In this document: positions 34,036-44,315 of the stretch, in pieces | How the letters are laid out: every line of letters starts with the position of its first letter | Numbering within the stretch: the stretch's first letter is position 1 | Source of the DNA: Salvelinus alpinus | Lineage: Eukaryota; Chordata; Actinopteri; Salmoniformes; Salmonidae | Length of the DNA: 64,000 nt | NCBI RefSeq assembly: GCF_045679555.1 | Contig: NC_092087.1 | Coordinates: 22,468,925-22,532,924, forward strand | Direction: 5' to 3' | The notes under the pieces: model-generated | Databases searched by the model: none | Seen by the model: only the letters and a program-made list of their open reading frames with translations | Told to the model about the DNA's origin: nothing | Position numbers and translations under genes: made by a program

Positions 34036-34950
34036 TCAATTATCAAATCAAAAATTAAATCAAATTGTATTTGTCACACGCCATGTAGACCTTACAGTGA
34101 AATGCTTACAAGCCCTTAACCAACAATGCATTTAAGAAAAATAAGTGTTAAGAAAGTATTTACTCAAATAAACTGAAGTAAAAAAATAAATACTTTTGGA
34201 CCTAGACTTGGCGCTCTGGCAACATTTGGCGTGCAGTAGAATTGAGAGCAGTCTATGACTAGGGTGGCTGGGGTCTTTGGCAATTTTTAGGGCCTTCCAC
34301 TGACACCACCTGGTATAGAGGTCCTGGATGGCAGGAAGCTTGGCCCCAGTGATGTACTGGGCCGTACCACTATAGTGCCTTGTGGTCAGAGGCCGAACAG
34401 TTACCATACCAGGTGGTGATGCAACCAGTTAGGATGCCCTCGATGGTGCAGCTGTAGAACGTCTGAGGACCCATGCCAAATCTTTTCAGTCACCTGAGAG
34501 GGAATAGGCGCTGTCGTGCCCTCTTCACGACTGTCTTGGTGTGTTTGGACCATGATAGTTTGTTGGTGACGTGGACACCAAGGAACTTCAAGCTCTCAAC
34601 CTGCTCCACTACAGCCCGTTGATGAGAATGAGGGCGTGTTCGGCCCTCCTTTTCCTGTAGCTCACGATCATCTCCTTTGTCTTGATCACGTTGAGGGAGA
34701 GGTTGTTATCCTGGCACCATACTGCCAAGTCTCTGACCTCCTCCCTATAGGCTGTCTCATTGTTGTCTGTGATCAGGCCTACCACTGTTGTGTCGTCTGC
34801 AAACTTAATGATGGTGTTGGCGTCGGGCTTGGCCATGCAGTCATGGGTGAACAGGGAGTACAGGAGGGGACTGAGCACGCACCCCTGAGGGGCCCACGTG
34901 TTGAGGATCAGCGTGGCAGATGTGTTGTTACCTACCCTTACCACCTATAC
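34036..34950 (-). mobile_element. 5'-truncated LINE (Rex/L2-like) fragment
   Basis: Minus-strand translation of 34944-34609 has reverse-transcriptase palm motifs: PQGCVLSPLLYSLFTHDC, IIKFADDTTVVG, then NNLSLNVIKTKEM. It is followed after breaks by the C-terminal segment (YTRWCQWKALKIAKDPSHP at about 34310-34250). The 3' tail at 34036-34070 is made of CAAAT/ATTTG units on the minus strand. Frameshifts near 34610 and 34400 make it inactive. It belongs to the same broad family as the copy at 23385-25985. Confidence 0.85.
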
Positions 34951-35002
34951 ACTAAATTATATACATTTCATTAATAGTGCTGTGTGTAGCAGGATATGCA
35001 CA

Positions 35003-35177
35003 GACAGGAGGTTGGTGGCACCTTAATTGGGGAGGACGGGCTTGTGGTAATGACTGGAGCGGAATTAGTTGAAAGGTATCAAATACAAACACATGGTTTC
35101 CAGGTTTTTGATTCCATTCCATGTGCTCCGTTCCGGCTATTATTATGTGCCGTTCTCCCCTCAGCAGCCTCCTGTGA
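35003..35177. repeat. Fold-back MITE
   Basis: CAGGAGGTTGGTGGCACCTT at the left end pairs with the right end (CAGCAGCCTCCTGTG). The whole element is an imperfect palindrome, with CACATGGTTTCC near the centre. Typical salmonid non-autonomous DNA element; another partial copy lies at 24645-24700. Confidence 0.75.
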
Positions 35178-35277
35178 CACACACTATTTACAAATGAGTG
35201 AAAAACCTAATAGAAAAAAAGAGTGCTATGTTATGGAACCCCTGTGGCTTCTTTCATTACAAACACACTTGTTGTCT

Positions 35278-35465
35278 TAGGCTGCGTTTATACAGGCAGC
35301 CCAATTCTGATCTTTTTCACTAATTGGTCTTTTGACCAATCAGATCAGCTCTGAAAATGAGCTGATGTGAAAAGACCTGATGGGATAAGACCTGATGGGA
35401 TTGGTCAAGACTAATTAGTGAAAAAAATATCAGAATTGGGCTACCTTTGTAGAAACAGCCTTACA
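35278..35465. repeat. Fold-back MITE
   Basis: AGGCTGCGTTTATACAGGCA at the left pairs with the right end (GGCTACCTTTGTAGAAACAGCC). ATTCTGATCTTTTTCACTAA pairs with TTAGTGAAAAAAATATCAGAAT. Same family as the inner part of 30296-30486. Confidence 0.8.
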
Positions 35466-36850
35466 GCACTTAATTAGAATCTCATTTTACCTCACAATAC
35501 AACCAGTGCATTTACTCACAGATCAGTTCCCTTAGGTTGCACTACTAGAATACATGAATACAGTGGGTTCTAATATGCTGCTCTGTGGGGATATACAAGT
35601 CTGAAAGAGAGTTGGTAAAATGCCTGCCTTATTTTGGGAACATAAATTGAGCCTGCTGGCTTCTGATAACGTCATTAAAATAAAAAACATGTTTCTGTTA
35701 ATGTATTTTTCATTGTTATTACTTCAATAATATAATCATATTTTATGGAGATTATAATTATGAGGCAGTGGCCCTAAAGTGATAATGTTAGCTACAGATC
35801 ACACAATAATGAAGCACTACTACCTCTGGCCTTCAGCGGGGGTGTTATCATACTTCTAGGTAACCATCCAATGTTTTCCTTTTGTACAATTGAATGAACT
35901 ATATAAAAAATATTTACAAATAATATTTTTTTATAAAAATGTGGTATACCAAGGGACATTCCAATCAATAAACTGGTTTATAGTGAAGTGACTCCTAACT
36001 TCAGACTTCAAACTTGGGACAAAGTTTAATCTATACTACCAGTCACTGTGTCCCTCCCCTCTGGGTTAATATTGCTCACAAAACTGAGTAACACATTTAT
36101 GAGGGCATTTTTCAAAGGAGCAAAGACATTGGCTTGATCATCGAAGGACCTTTGTGCTCAGATGAGAGAAAAACAACATGTTCTTGCCAAACCCAGATGA
36201 CGCTATGAACTATAGCAGTATAGTACAAGGCCTTACATATAATGTCATAGGAGATAACCAACACATACCGGAAATACATTAGTCTAATGCGTATATTGTT
36301 ATTGTATTACTCCATTTGTGCTGCTGCTCAGCTTCCCTTGACATATTCTATGAAAATATTGGCTAGATGAACGTCTACCACATGTAAAGCAAAGGCTACA
36401 GAGTGAAGAGAGATGATTTCCCTTGCAAAGTGGCCCACAAATACCCAGATGTTAAACTGAGGCAAGTGGCACAATGTTATACAATAGTTATTAGCCAATT
36501 ATTCAATAACATAACAATATAAACACAATATTCTTATGAATGAGACTCAAAAAGCTATTGCCCTCAACATTATCATTCATTTAAAGAAGATCTCCATAGT
36601 GATCACGTCTCATAATACAACAATCAGCATGTTTAAGCATTGGGCTTCAGGACACACGGTCACTGGTTCCAAGTACTCATTGTGAGGTTGGGAGAGTGTA
36701 CATGTAATAAAAAAAGTGATAGATGAAAAAAGATACATAAAGTACTCCTTTATTTTAAGTGTCAGCAATAAAGTACATCAATTGATATCACGTAACTGCT
36801 TTCTCAGTACTCAGATTTAGTTTGTTGGATTCTGGGTAAACTTAACATTG
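35466..36850. other. No gene recognised
   Basis: AT-rich intergenic sequence without supportable features. Confidence 0.5.
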
Positions 36851-37386
36851 CTGTACTAGAGACATGACAGATCAGAAGTATGGTATCTGCGGGATGATAG
36901 AGACTGGTTTTTACATCAGAAGTTAATGGTTATCTGTAGGAGTGAGATGGCTTTGGGAATGTGTAGGGGAGACGGGTGGAGAGCTTAGAACCTAACAATG
37001 TCACTGAGGGAAAGAGGGTGATGTATAATTATGTCAGGATATGTTATTGTTAGCCATCAGGGATCCTCTGGGTGGAGAAGAGACACCGTCTGGTATCAAT
37101 AACCATGACAGCCTTGGAGTTGGGGAGGAGTGAGCACTTTGGGGTAGAGGTCAGGTTAGATGAAGTGAGGAAGAACAGATATCACTAAGGTCCTGTCTAG
37201 CAACAGGAATGCATTGGCTGTTCAGTTGCAGAGGAGACTCAGCCTAGGAGAAAGGGTTAAATATCAGTGCTTGTGTGAAAAAAGTTTTGGTCTGAATTAC
37301 CGCTGTAACGACTCTTTGGGAAGAATTAAACTTGGTTAAGCTTCTCTAGTGTCTGTGAGTTATTTAATCAAAATTGGAATCTAACA
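36850..37386 (+). repeat. Possible solo LTR of a retroelement (boundaries uncertain)
   Basis: The stretch ends GAATCTAACA at 37386, preceded by ATTAAA (37326-37331) and a GT-rich segment, like the R-U5 end of an LTR. The text resembles a repeated salmonid sequence by memory. I could not define the left boundary or a target duplication. Confidence 0.3.
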
Positions 37387-37926
37387 AGTTAAACTGCATG
37401 TTAGAATGCTGATTAATAAAATGTTAGTTACAGACAAAATGTCTCATGTAAAATGTTCATCAAATATCAATTTATGAATTGCAATTACAGTATTTCTCAA
37501 ATAAATCTTTGGACAATCTTATTGTTTCAATATATATATTTTTTAATCATCAAAACTATATATAGATTGTGTCTTACTGCACAATGTCTACGTTTAAAAA
37601 CATTACATTTTGTAGCAAAAATAGTCAAGGCAAATGACAGTATATCCATCGCCTGTCTACTGCCATTTGACATCAGTTTCTAAAGTAGAAATGTTCAAAC
37701 AGGGGTCAAAGAAAAGGGAGATTCACAATAAAAATAGGAAGAAGGCTGCATCACAACACAGACACAGTGACACATACTTTCAAATTCTAAACACTAAGGA
37801 AGACTAATTCTCATATTTCATACTGCTCTTTAAACCCATTTGTTTCAAGTAGTGTATACCTACGAAACACAGAGCGGTTTCAACAACACCCTCCACCTTC
37901 AAGCCCCTGCAGCCCTGTAAGTCCTG

Positions 37927-40900
37927 TTAGTGTAAACATCTAGCCCTTGGCCATGTGCCCATGCCCACACTGTCCATCAGCAGGTCAGGGTTATGCCCCT
38001 GCCTCTGCCATTGTCTCCGCTCTTTCTGGGCATTGCATGCTCTGTGCAGCCCGGGCCCCAGGGCCATGTTGGTGAGGTCCACCAGCTCACGGCGGTGGGA
38101 CAGCATGGTCACCATGTGCTCCAGCTTGGAGCGGATGGTGGAGTAGTGATACTGACGCTCTTTGGTCAGCTTGCGGAAGCACTCCCTCAGGTTCCCATCG
38201 GGGGGTGCAGTACAGTGACGGATTGCAGGGCGACGGTCCACCCCATGGGGGGCGAGGTGCTGCCTGGGGGAGGTAGAGACAGAATCTGAGGAGGCAGCTT
38301 CACTCTGAATGTTGTTGGTCTGGGTAGTGGTGCTGGTAATGGGAGTAAATATAGCCTTGTTGGGGGAGAGGTGCTTAGTGTACTGAGTCAGATCAGTCTG
38401 CACTCCAAGGTCCACCGCAGGGCAGCTGGTCTGGGTGGAGACATGGCAGCAGGTAGGGACGGAGGGTGTGACCTGCACATCCACTGCTGATGTGACAGTG
38501 GCAGGGTCACCTGTGGGCAGGCACTGGGCGGCACTTCCAGCCAGGACCTCCTGCATGTGTTGCTGCTCCATCCAGTCTTCCCCTATGGTGGAGGAGGCCG
38601 ACACCGGGCTGCTCTTCCCAGTCATTTCTCTGGAGGGCGGCACTGCCACAGCCTGGGCCCGGCTGGGTGTGCTGGTCAGACAGGCAGTTTTCCCCAATAC
38701 TTCCAGACAGACAGGCTTGACTGGGGACCTCTCTTTGGCCGGCTGAGGGGATGAGGTGACGGGGTGTTTGATGAGGTGGTCGTAGATGCCACTGTTTCGT
38801 GCACTGGCTGGGCCCCTGGTAATAACAGGCATGGACTGGGCGTAAAGAATCCGGAACTCCTCATCAAAGTTCTCAGTGATCTGACCAGACAACTCGATCA
38901 TGTTGCTGCTGTTTAGTTTCCCATCAGTCCAATTGAACCTAAGAATGTAAGCAAAGGGCTTTACAGTTGTATACCCCATATCAGTCAAATAAGGATGGCA
39001 AAGTCACTTACAGCAGCTAGGTTCATACAAGTTGAAAGTATTGAGTGTTTTATAGGCTTTTTGCTCGGGGGTCTTGTAAAAAAAATTGGACATTTTTCAA
39101 TGCTATACTGCATATAATTATGTGGTAGTAAAGCAAGAAGTCTTTACCTGTAGGAGCCTGTAGTCACTCTGTTCCCATCAATCAACATAAACCGTTCATG
39201 AACCTTCCCAGTAATCTTGGCCCCTGACCTCATGAAGTATGTACCACCAGTTATGGTCCGCACTCGCATTTGCTTTGTTGAGGAATGAAACAAAAACTGT
39301 ATGAAATACTGAATTATCATGCTTCTAAATCAGTAATAAAATATCAGCTTATTGGCGATAAGACATGACACACAGGTGGAGTCATAACAACATATACCTT
39401 AAGATCGTCCAGGCGCACATTGATGTTGTTGCACATTTTGAGGAATGCCGGCACACAGGACCAGTCCAGCAGGATGTAGACTGGAACTCTGCGCTGTGTG
39501 CACGCCTCCTGGAGATCCTTAAAGATGTCCAGGTCTGTCAGAGAGTCTGTCACTATGGCGATCACCTGTAATGGTAAATCAAATCATTTGTTAGTCAAAG
39601 CACAATTGATATAGGCCCAGTTTACAATTTAAAAGAGGCTGCTCTTCTGCCTTACTATTTAGGGTCACTCTAAACGGGCTCTTATGCATGCTTGTGCCCA
39701 CAAACCAGGTCTTAATCAAACATTAAGAAGGAGTAAACACTAAGCCGGCTCCTCTATTGGCCACACTCTCTCTGTCGTGTATCTAGATGAGCCTCCCTGC
39801 AGTCAACTGTGGTATGTTGCCATGGCAATCATCTTTAATGCTTGGACTGCAAACAAATGTGTTTCTATGACATGGACAATCTGGACAATCAACAATAACT
39901 CAATAGCTTACAGATCAAGGGCCATTTGGGGCATTTCCTAAATTGTTATTCTGAAACTGATCAACTATAAGGCCTGAAGCAGAGAGTAATTAAATTCCCT
40001 GTAAATACAAAGATGTAACTCAACTCTGATTTCTCCCACTTAGCTGTAAACCAACCTACAGCTCACCTGCACACAGAGGCAGATGACACACAAGGATAAG
40101 CATTAAGAAAAGTGCACACCAACACTATTACATGTGAAAAGCATGTTCAGACACATTCATTAAATGTACTATTACTGTAGGCGCTCCTCTGAACCAGACT
40201 TGGAGTTGAAGCTTTTCATCAATCTCTCCATTCTGGAACGATAACTCATCAGGATGGTAAGGAAACTGCATTAAACTGACAGTTCCAAACACGTCCAGAA
40301 ATGTGTTGAGTTTGAACATGTGACTAACAGGTGTCTTTCTTTCCTCTGACCTTTCAAGTATCTTGTGCTCCTCACATTAGGTGATATAGTTTTCAAAAAG
40401 ACTATCTGTGAATTATAAGAAAATGCAACAGTACTTTAAATATGAGTATTGAGAAGAGCATCACAGTATAAAGGTTCATCCAGACCTCAGAAAGATGTAG
40501 TGTATTCGGAAAGTATTCAGACCGCTTCCCCTTTTCGTTACATTACAGCCTTATTCTAAAGTGGATTAAATATTTTTCCCCTCAATCTACAGACAATACC
40601 CCATAATGACAAAGTGAAAAGACGGCCACTCTTCCTAGAGCTGCCCCCCCCCCCCCCCGACCAAACTGAGCTAACAGAACCCTAGAGGTCCTCTGTTGAG
40701 ATGGGAGAACCATATGTGTAGCACTCCACCAATAAGGCCTTTATGGTAGAGTGGCCAGATTGAAGTCACTCCTCAGTAAATGGTATATTACAACACGCTT
40801 GGAGTTAGCCAAAAGGCACCTAAAGGACTCTCAGACCATGAGAAACAAGATTTTCTGGCCTGAACGCCAAGTGTCACATCTTGAGGAAACCTGCCACCAT

Positions 40901-42426
40901 CCCTATGGTGCATCACGCTGTGGGGATGTTTTTCAGCGGCAGGGACTGGGAGACTAGTCGGGATGGAGGAAAAGTTAAACGGAGCAAAATACAGACAGAA
41001 CCTTGATGAAAACCTGCTCCAGAGCGATCAGGACCTCAATGACCCTAAGCACACAGCCAAGACAACGCAGGAGTGGCTTCGGGACAAGTCTCTGAATGTC
41101 CTTGAGTGGCCCAAACTTGAACCTGATAAAACATCTCTGGAGAGACCTGAAAATAGCTGTGCAGCAACACTCCCCATCCAACCTGACGGAGCTTGAGAGG
41201 ATCTGCAGAGAAGAATGGGAGAAACTCCCCAAATACAGGTGTGCCAAGCGTCATACCCAACAAGACTCAAGGCTGTAATCGCTGCAAAGGTGCTTTAACA
41301 AAGTACTGTGTAAAGGGTCTGAATACTTATGTAAATGTAATATTTCAGTTGTTGCTTTTCTATACATTTCAAAAAATATATATAAAAACCTGTTTTTGCT
41401 TTGTCATTATGGGGTATTGAGTGCAGATTGATGGGGGGGGGGGGGCAATGTAATCGATTTTAGAATAAGGCCGTAACGTAAGAAAATGTGTAAAAAGTCA
41501 ACGTCTGAATACATTCCGAATGCACTGTATAAAGGCCTAGAATACCATCAGTCAGTGACTGAGTGGATGCTTTGGATGGTCACGTTTGAGTAAACAGACA
41601 CACCCAGGGTCAGGAGCCGATTGACTGACTGACTCAAATCAAACAATCAATACGTGGCTGGTATCGTTTGAATTGTACATCTGAGGTGTACAAAATTGAG
41701 TAAAATAGCAAAATGGTTCTTTCCATAGGTTATAGGCCTAGTCCTGAAACAATCTATATCAATAAGGCCGTCATTGTAAATAAGAATTTGTTCTTAACTG
41801 ACTTGCCTAGTTAAATAAAAGGTTCAATAAAATAAATGCACACATTAAACACTGTAGTCTACAGAGCCGACTAAGCTCAACAATTTAGTTGATTTTACTG
41901 TGCTCACCTAGGTGACCATTTTAGTGTTTTGTTAATGTTTTACCTCCTTGGCACTTTGAATCATTCTTCTCGCAGCTTCCTTGCAACTATAGATACATTC
42001 TCCATAACTGGGTTGGAAGTGGGCGACAGCACGAGTGACTCCTCGGTAAGAGCCCGATGTAAAGGCGGGCCAGCCGATTTCCAACAGTGGTGGCTCCACG
42101 TCGGAGACCTCGGGGAAGTAAGTGACGGAGGAGCAGTCCATGGAGCTGCTTACCGACTGTTCAAAAATCACGTCCTCTGCGTGGAGGGACACACAGCGTG
42201 GAACCACCGCAGCACGGCCAATGCGTCTGATCTCGTCATCCGAGAGAAAGTTCGGAATTCTCTCTTTTCTTAGAAATCCCAAAAACGAATCAACTCCACC
42301 TGAAATAAGTTCCTCTAACGCCAGTCGGTGCCTTTCGTTGTATAACTCCTTTACATTCAAATCATTTCCCTGTTTTCTTGACGGCCACCTTACAGGTGAA
42401 TCTTCCAAACATTGCGATAGAGCCAT
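37927..42426 (-). CDS. fam83d: FAM83D, spindle CK1-anchoring protein (4 exons)
   Basis: Four coding exons on the minus strand: 42426-41944, 39565-39398, 39272-39148 and 38938-37927. All have GT donors and AG acceptors in compatible phases, giving 595 residues (human 585). FAM83D brings casein kinase 1 alpha to the mitotic spindle through HMMR and so helps spindle orientation. Visible parts: the FAM83 (DUF1669) domain spans exons 1-4, with [18 protein letters not shown] near the start, [19 protein letters not shown], a degenerate PLD motif [12 protein letters not shown] in exon 3, [17 protein letters not shown] across the exon 3/4 join, and [12 protein letters not shown] (283-294), the region of the CK1-binding phenylalanines. 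The C-terminal half has TQT-type dynein light chain motifs (STQT 426-429, VQT 438-440, TQT 464-466) and the conserved block [20 protein letters not shown] (515-534). The start ATG matches the family N-terminus (MAL). Introns carry a decayed Tc1 (antisense) and a SINE tail. Confidence 0.95.
40498..41531 (+). mobile_element. Internally deleted Tc1-like element in fam83d intron 1
   Basis: The left terminus at 40498 (GTATTCGGAAAGTATTCAGA) and right terminus near 41529 (CATTCCGAATGCACTGTA) are inverted copies. Between them are transposase scraps: [20 protein letters not shown] (40766-40825), [12 protein letters not shown] (about 40910) and [17 protein letters not shown] (41041-41091). Deletions and frameshifts separate these. 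A C-run at 40646-40658 and a G-run at 41433-41445 are additional slippage sites. Orientation is opposite to fam83d. Confidence 0.8.
41764..41838 (+). repeat. SINE 3' tail fragment
   Basis: GGCCGTCATTGTAAATAAGA, then the TTCTTAACTGACTTGCCTAG tail and an AATAAA-rich end: the 3' end of the salmonid SINE type seen at 15165-15418, without its tRNA head. In fam83d intron 1. Confidence 0.75.
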
Positions 42427-42566
42427 AACGTTAGGTGAACTATTTAGAATAGACAGTAACCATTCAATTCAGTGTCCCTCTGATACGCGTGATATAATAT
42501 AGCCTAGCCAGAAGAAGCAAATTTGTATTTTGCAATTTGCTCAGTTCCAGCCCATCCGTAGTCGGC

Positions 42567-42667
42567 ATTGGCTACTCGAAAGTTAGGAACCAGAATCGTG
42601 TACACAAGCCTGCGCTTTAGACCTGTCACTCCGCTATAAGCGCTCGCTCATTGGCCAGCAGTTTGAA
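42567..42667 (-). promoter_or_regulatory. Candidate fam83d promoter with CCAAT boxes and CHR-like TTTGAA
   Basis: Upstream of the fam83d start: two CCAAT boxes on the minus strand (plus-strand ATTGG at 42567-42571 and 42650-42654) and a TTTGAA cell-cycle homology region motif at 42662-42667. NF-Y sites plus a CHR are typical of G2/M genes repressed by the DREAM complex, matching the mitotic role of FAM83D. Here the CHR lies distal to the CCAAT boxes, which is unusual, so the match may be partly chance. Confidence 0.4.
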
Positions 42668-42779
42668 TTTGGAGGCAAACAAACCCTATCCAGTATCCAC
42701 TCTGAAGTCACGACCTCAAATGCCCGGACTAGCCTACTGTAGAACTACTGTACATTTTGACACTACGAAAAATCACGGA

Positions 42780-43455
42780 AGGAGTAGGCTATATCATATG
42801 ATTATAAAACTAAGCACAAGCCTAATTATCTGACTGGTGACATTTATGTCCCTAATATTTAAAAAGGAGACCACTTAATCATTAATCATGTGTGTTATCA
42901 AGTTATGTTAGTTGTGGTATCGTGGTATAGATCATGTATGTGTAGTTTATGCCTAATAATTCAAACGTTTAAACAGTGTAACTTAGTTGGCAATAAAATG
43001 AATAATTAACCTTGCAATTCAAATGATGGACGCAATGTCCCAATGCCACATATTGGAACCTTCTGTTTTTACCACAAGTCTATAATCAAGGAGTAAGACC
43101 ATGTACATTTTTACAGACACGATGAAGGTTCACGGTAGGCCTTTGGGTATAGGCCTGGTCTGAAATAAGCTATATCATATGATGATAAAATAACACGTCT
43201 AATTGGCTGATTTATCATGACATTGATTCCTAATATTTAAAAATAGCACCAGCCCAGCATGATTTAAAGTGATTGATACGGTCTATGTATTCCTGAATTG
43301 AATTCAAAAGATTAAACATATTGTTGTTGGCAATCAAAATAATAATTATCATCTGGCAATGCAAATGATGGAGTCAATGTCCCCATATTGCCACAAATTG
43401 TGCCTTCTTTTTACGCACACGTACTGTATAACCAACCAAGGAGTAAGAGCCTAGT
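42780..43455. repeat. Diverged tandem duplication between fam83d and zhx3
   Basis: Two direct copies: about 42787-43102 and about 43168-43452. Shared landmarks in order: GCTATATCATATGAT, CCTAATATTTAAAAA, TTGGCAAT(A/C)AAA, GCAATTCAAATGATGGA versus GCAATGCAAATGATGGA, CAATGTCCC and CAAGGAGTAAGA. Non-coding; not a transposon type I recognise. Confidence 0.75.
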
Positions 43456-44074
43456 CTTTGGTATACCTTATTTGTTTAATGGACCAGTGAAGCTAGCTAG
43501 CTATGACCTCAGATGGATTGTCCCTCGATGAAGCTTGAGTCAGTAAAGCTGGAAAATGTAAATAGAAATAGGATATGGCGCGTCGGCGCGACATATTTGT
43601 GGCAAGAGCTATCCAGCCCTTTACGCGCACTATTCATTACGCTGAGCAGGCCTTTTTGATATTCAGGGACAATCTCACTCTCAACGTTCCTGTGGTTAGA
43701 CAGACGAGGCGCCTTAACACACGTTAAATTGGCAAAACAGAGTTACCCAATTATGTAGCCTATAGGTATTCATTAGGCTAGACTGCTTTCATTATGTGGC
43801 AGGTAAGACCTTTTCTGATAGGAAAGGACGTCAAAATTATTAAGCCACATCTTTGGCAAATTCTCAAATACACTCTTCAGTTTTCAACAGGCATAGGCTA
43901 ATTAAGACATCAAAACTATGACCGACCGTGGTTCGTGTCCAACACTTTCGCTTCGTTAGAGCGTATCTCTCTATACATTCACCGTCCAACCCCCGCCCTT
44001 CTCCAAAATTTAGATGAAAGGGTTTAGGATGTTGGGTGACGCTCTGAATCACGTGTTCATAGGAAATACACTCC

Positions 44075-44315
44075 GTATAATTTTTGGCTACCTAGTCCTG
44101 CCGCCGAGCATAGTTGTTTTCTGTCCATACAGTGTGCGAGGAGAGGTAATGTACCTTACTGTGGTCACTGTCGGACGGGTTCACGCCAGTTGATCGGGTT
44201 CAACTGAGGAGAGGACCCACCCCCTCCTCTCAAAGCGCAACGAACGGAGCTAATCTAATATTATTAATTTCTATATTAATGTCGTATTCCATTTTACCCC
44301 GGTCGAACTATCAAG
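44075..44315 (+). promoter_or_regulatory. Candidate zhx3 promoter and first non-coding exon
   Basis: GC/CpG-richer island after a TATAATTT at 44077-44084. The putative untranslated exon ends at AAG/GTAAGG (donor GT at 44316). It is the best candidate 5' exon for zhx3, whose next exon begins at an acceptor at 57222. It has no coding content and was chosen for its splice donor and composition only. Confidence 0.4.
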
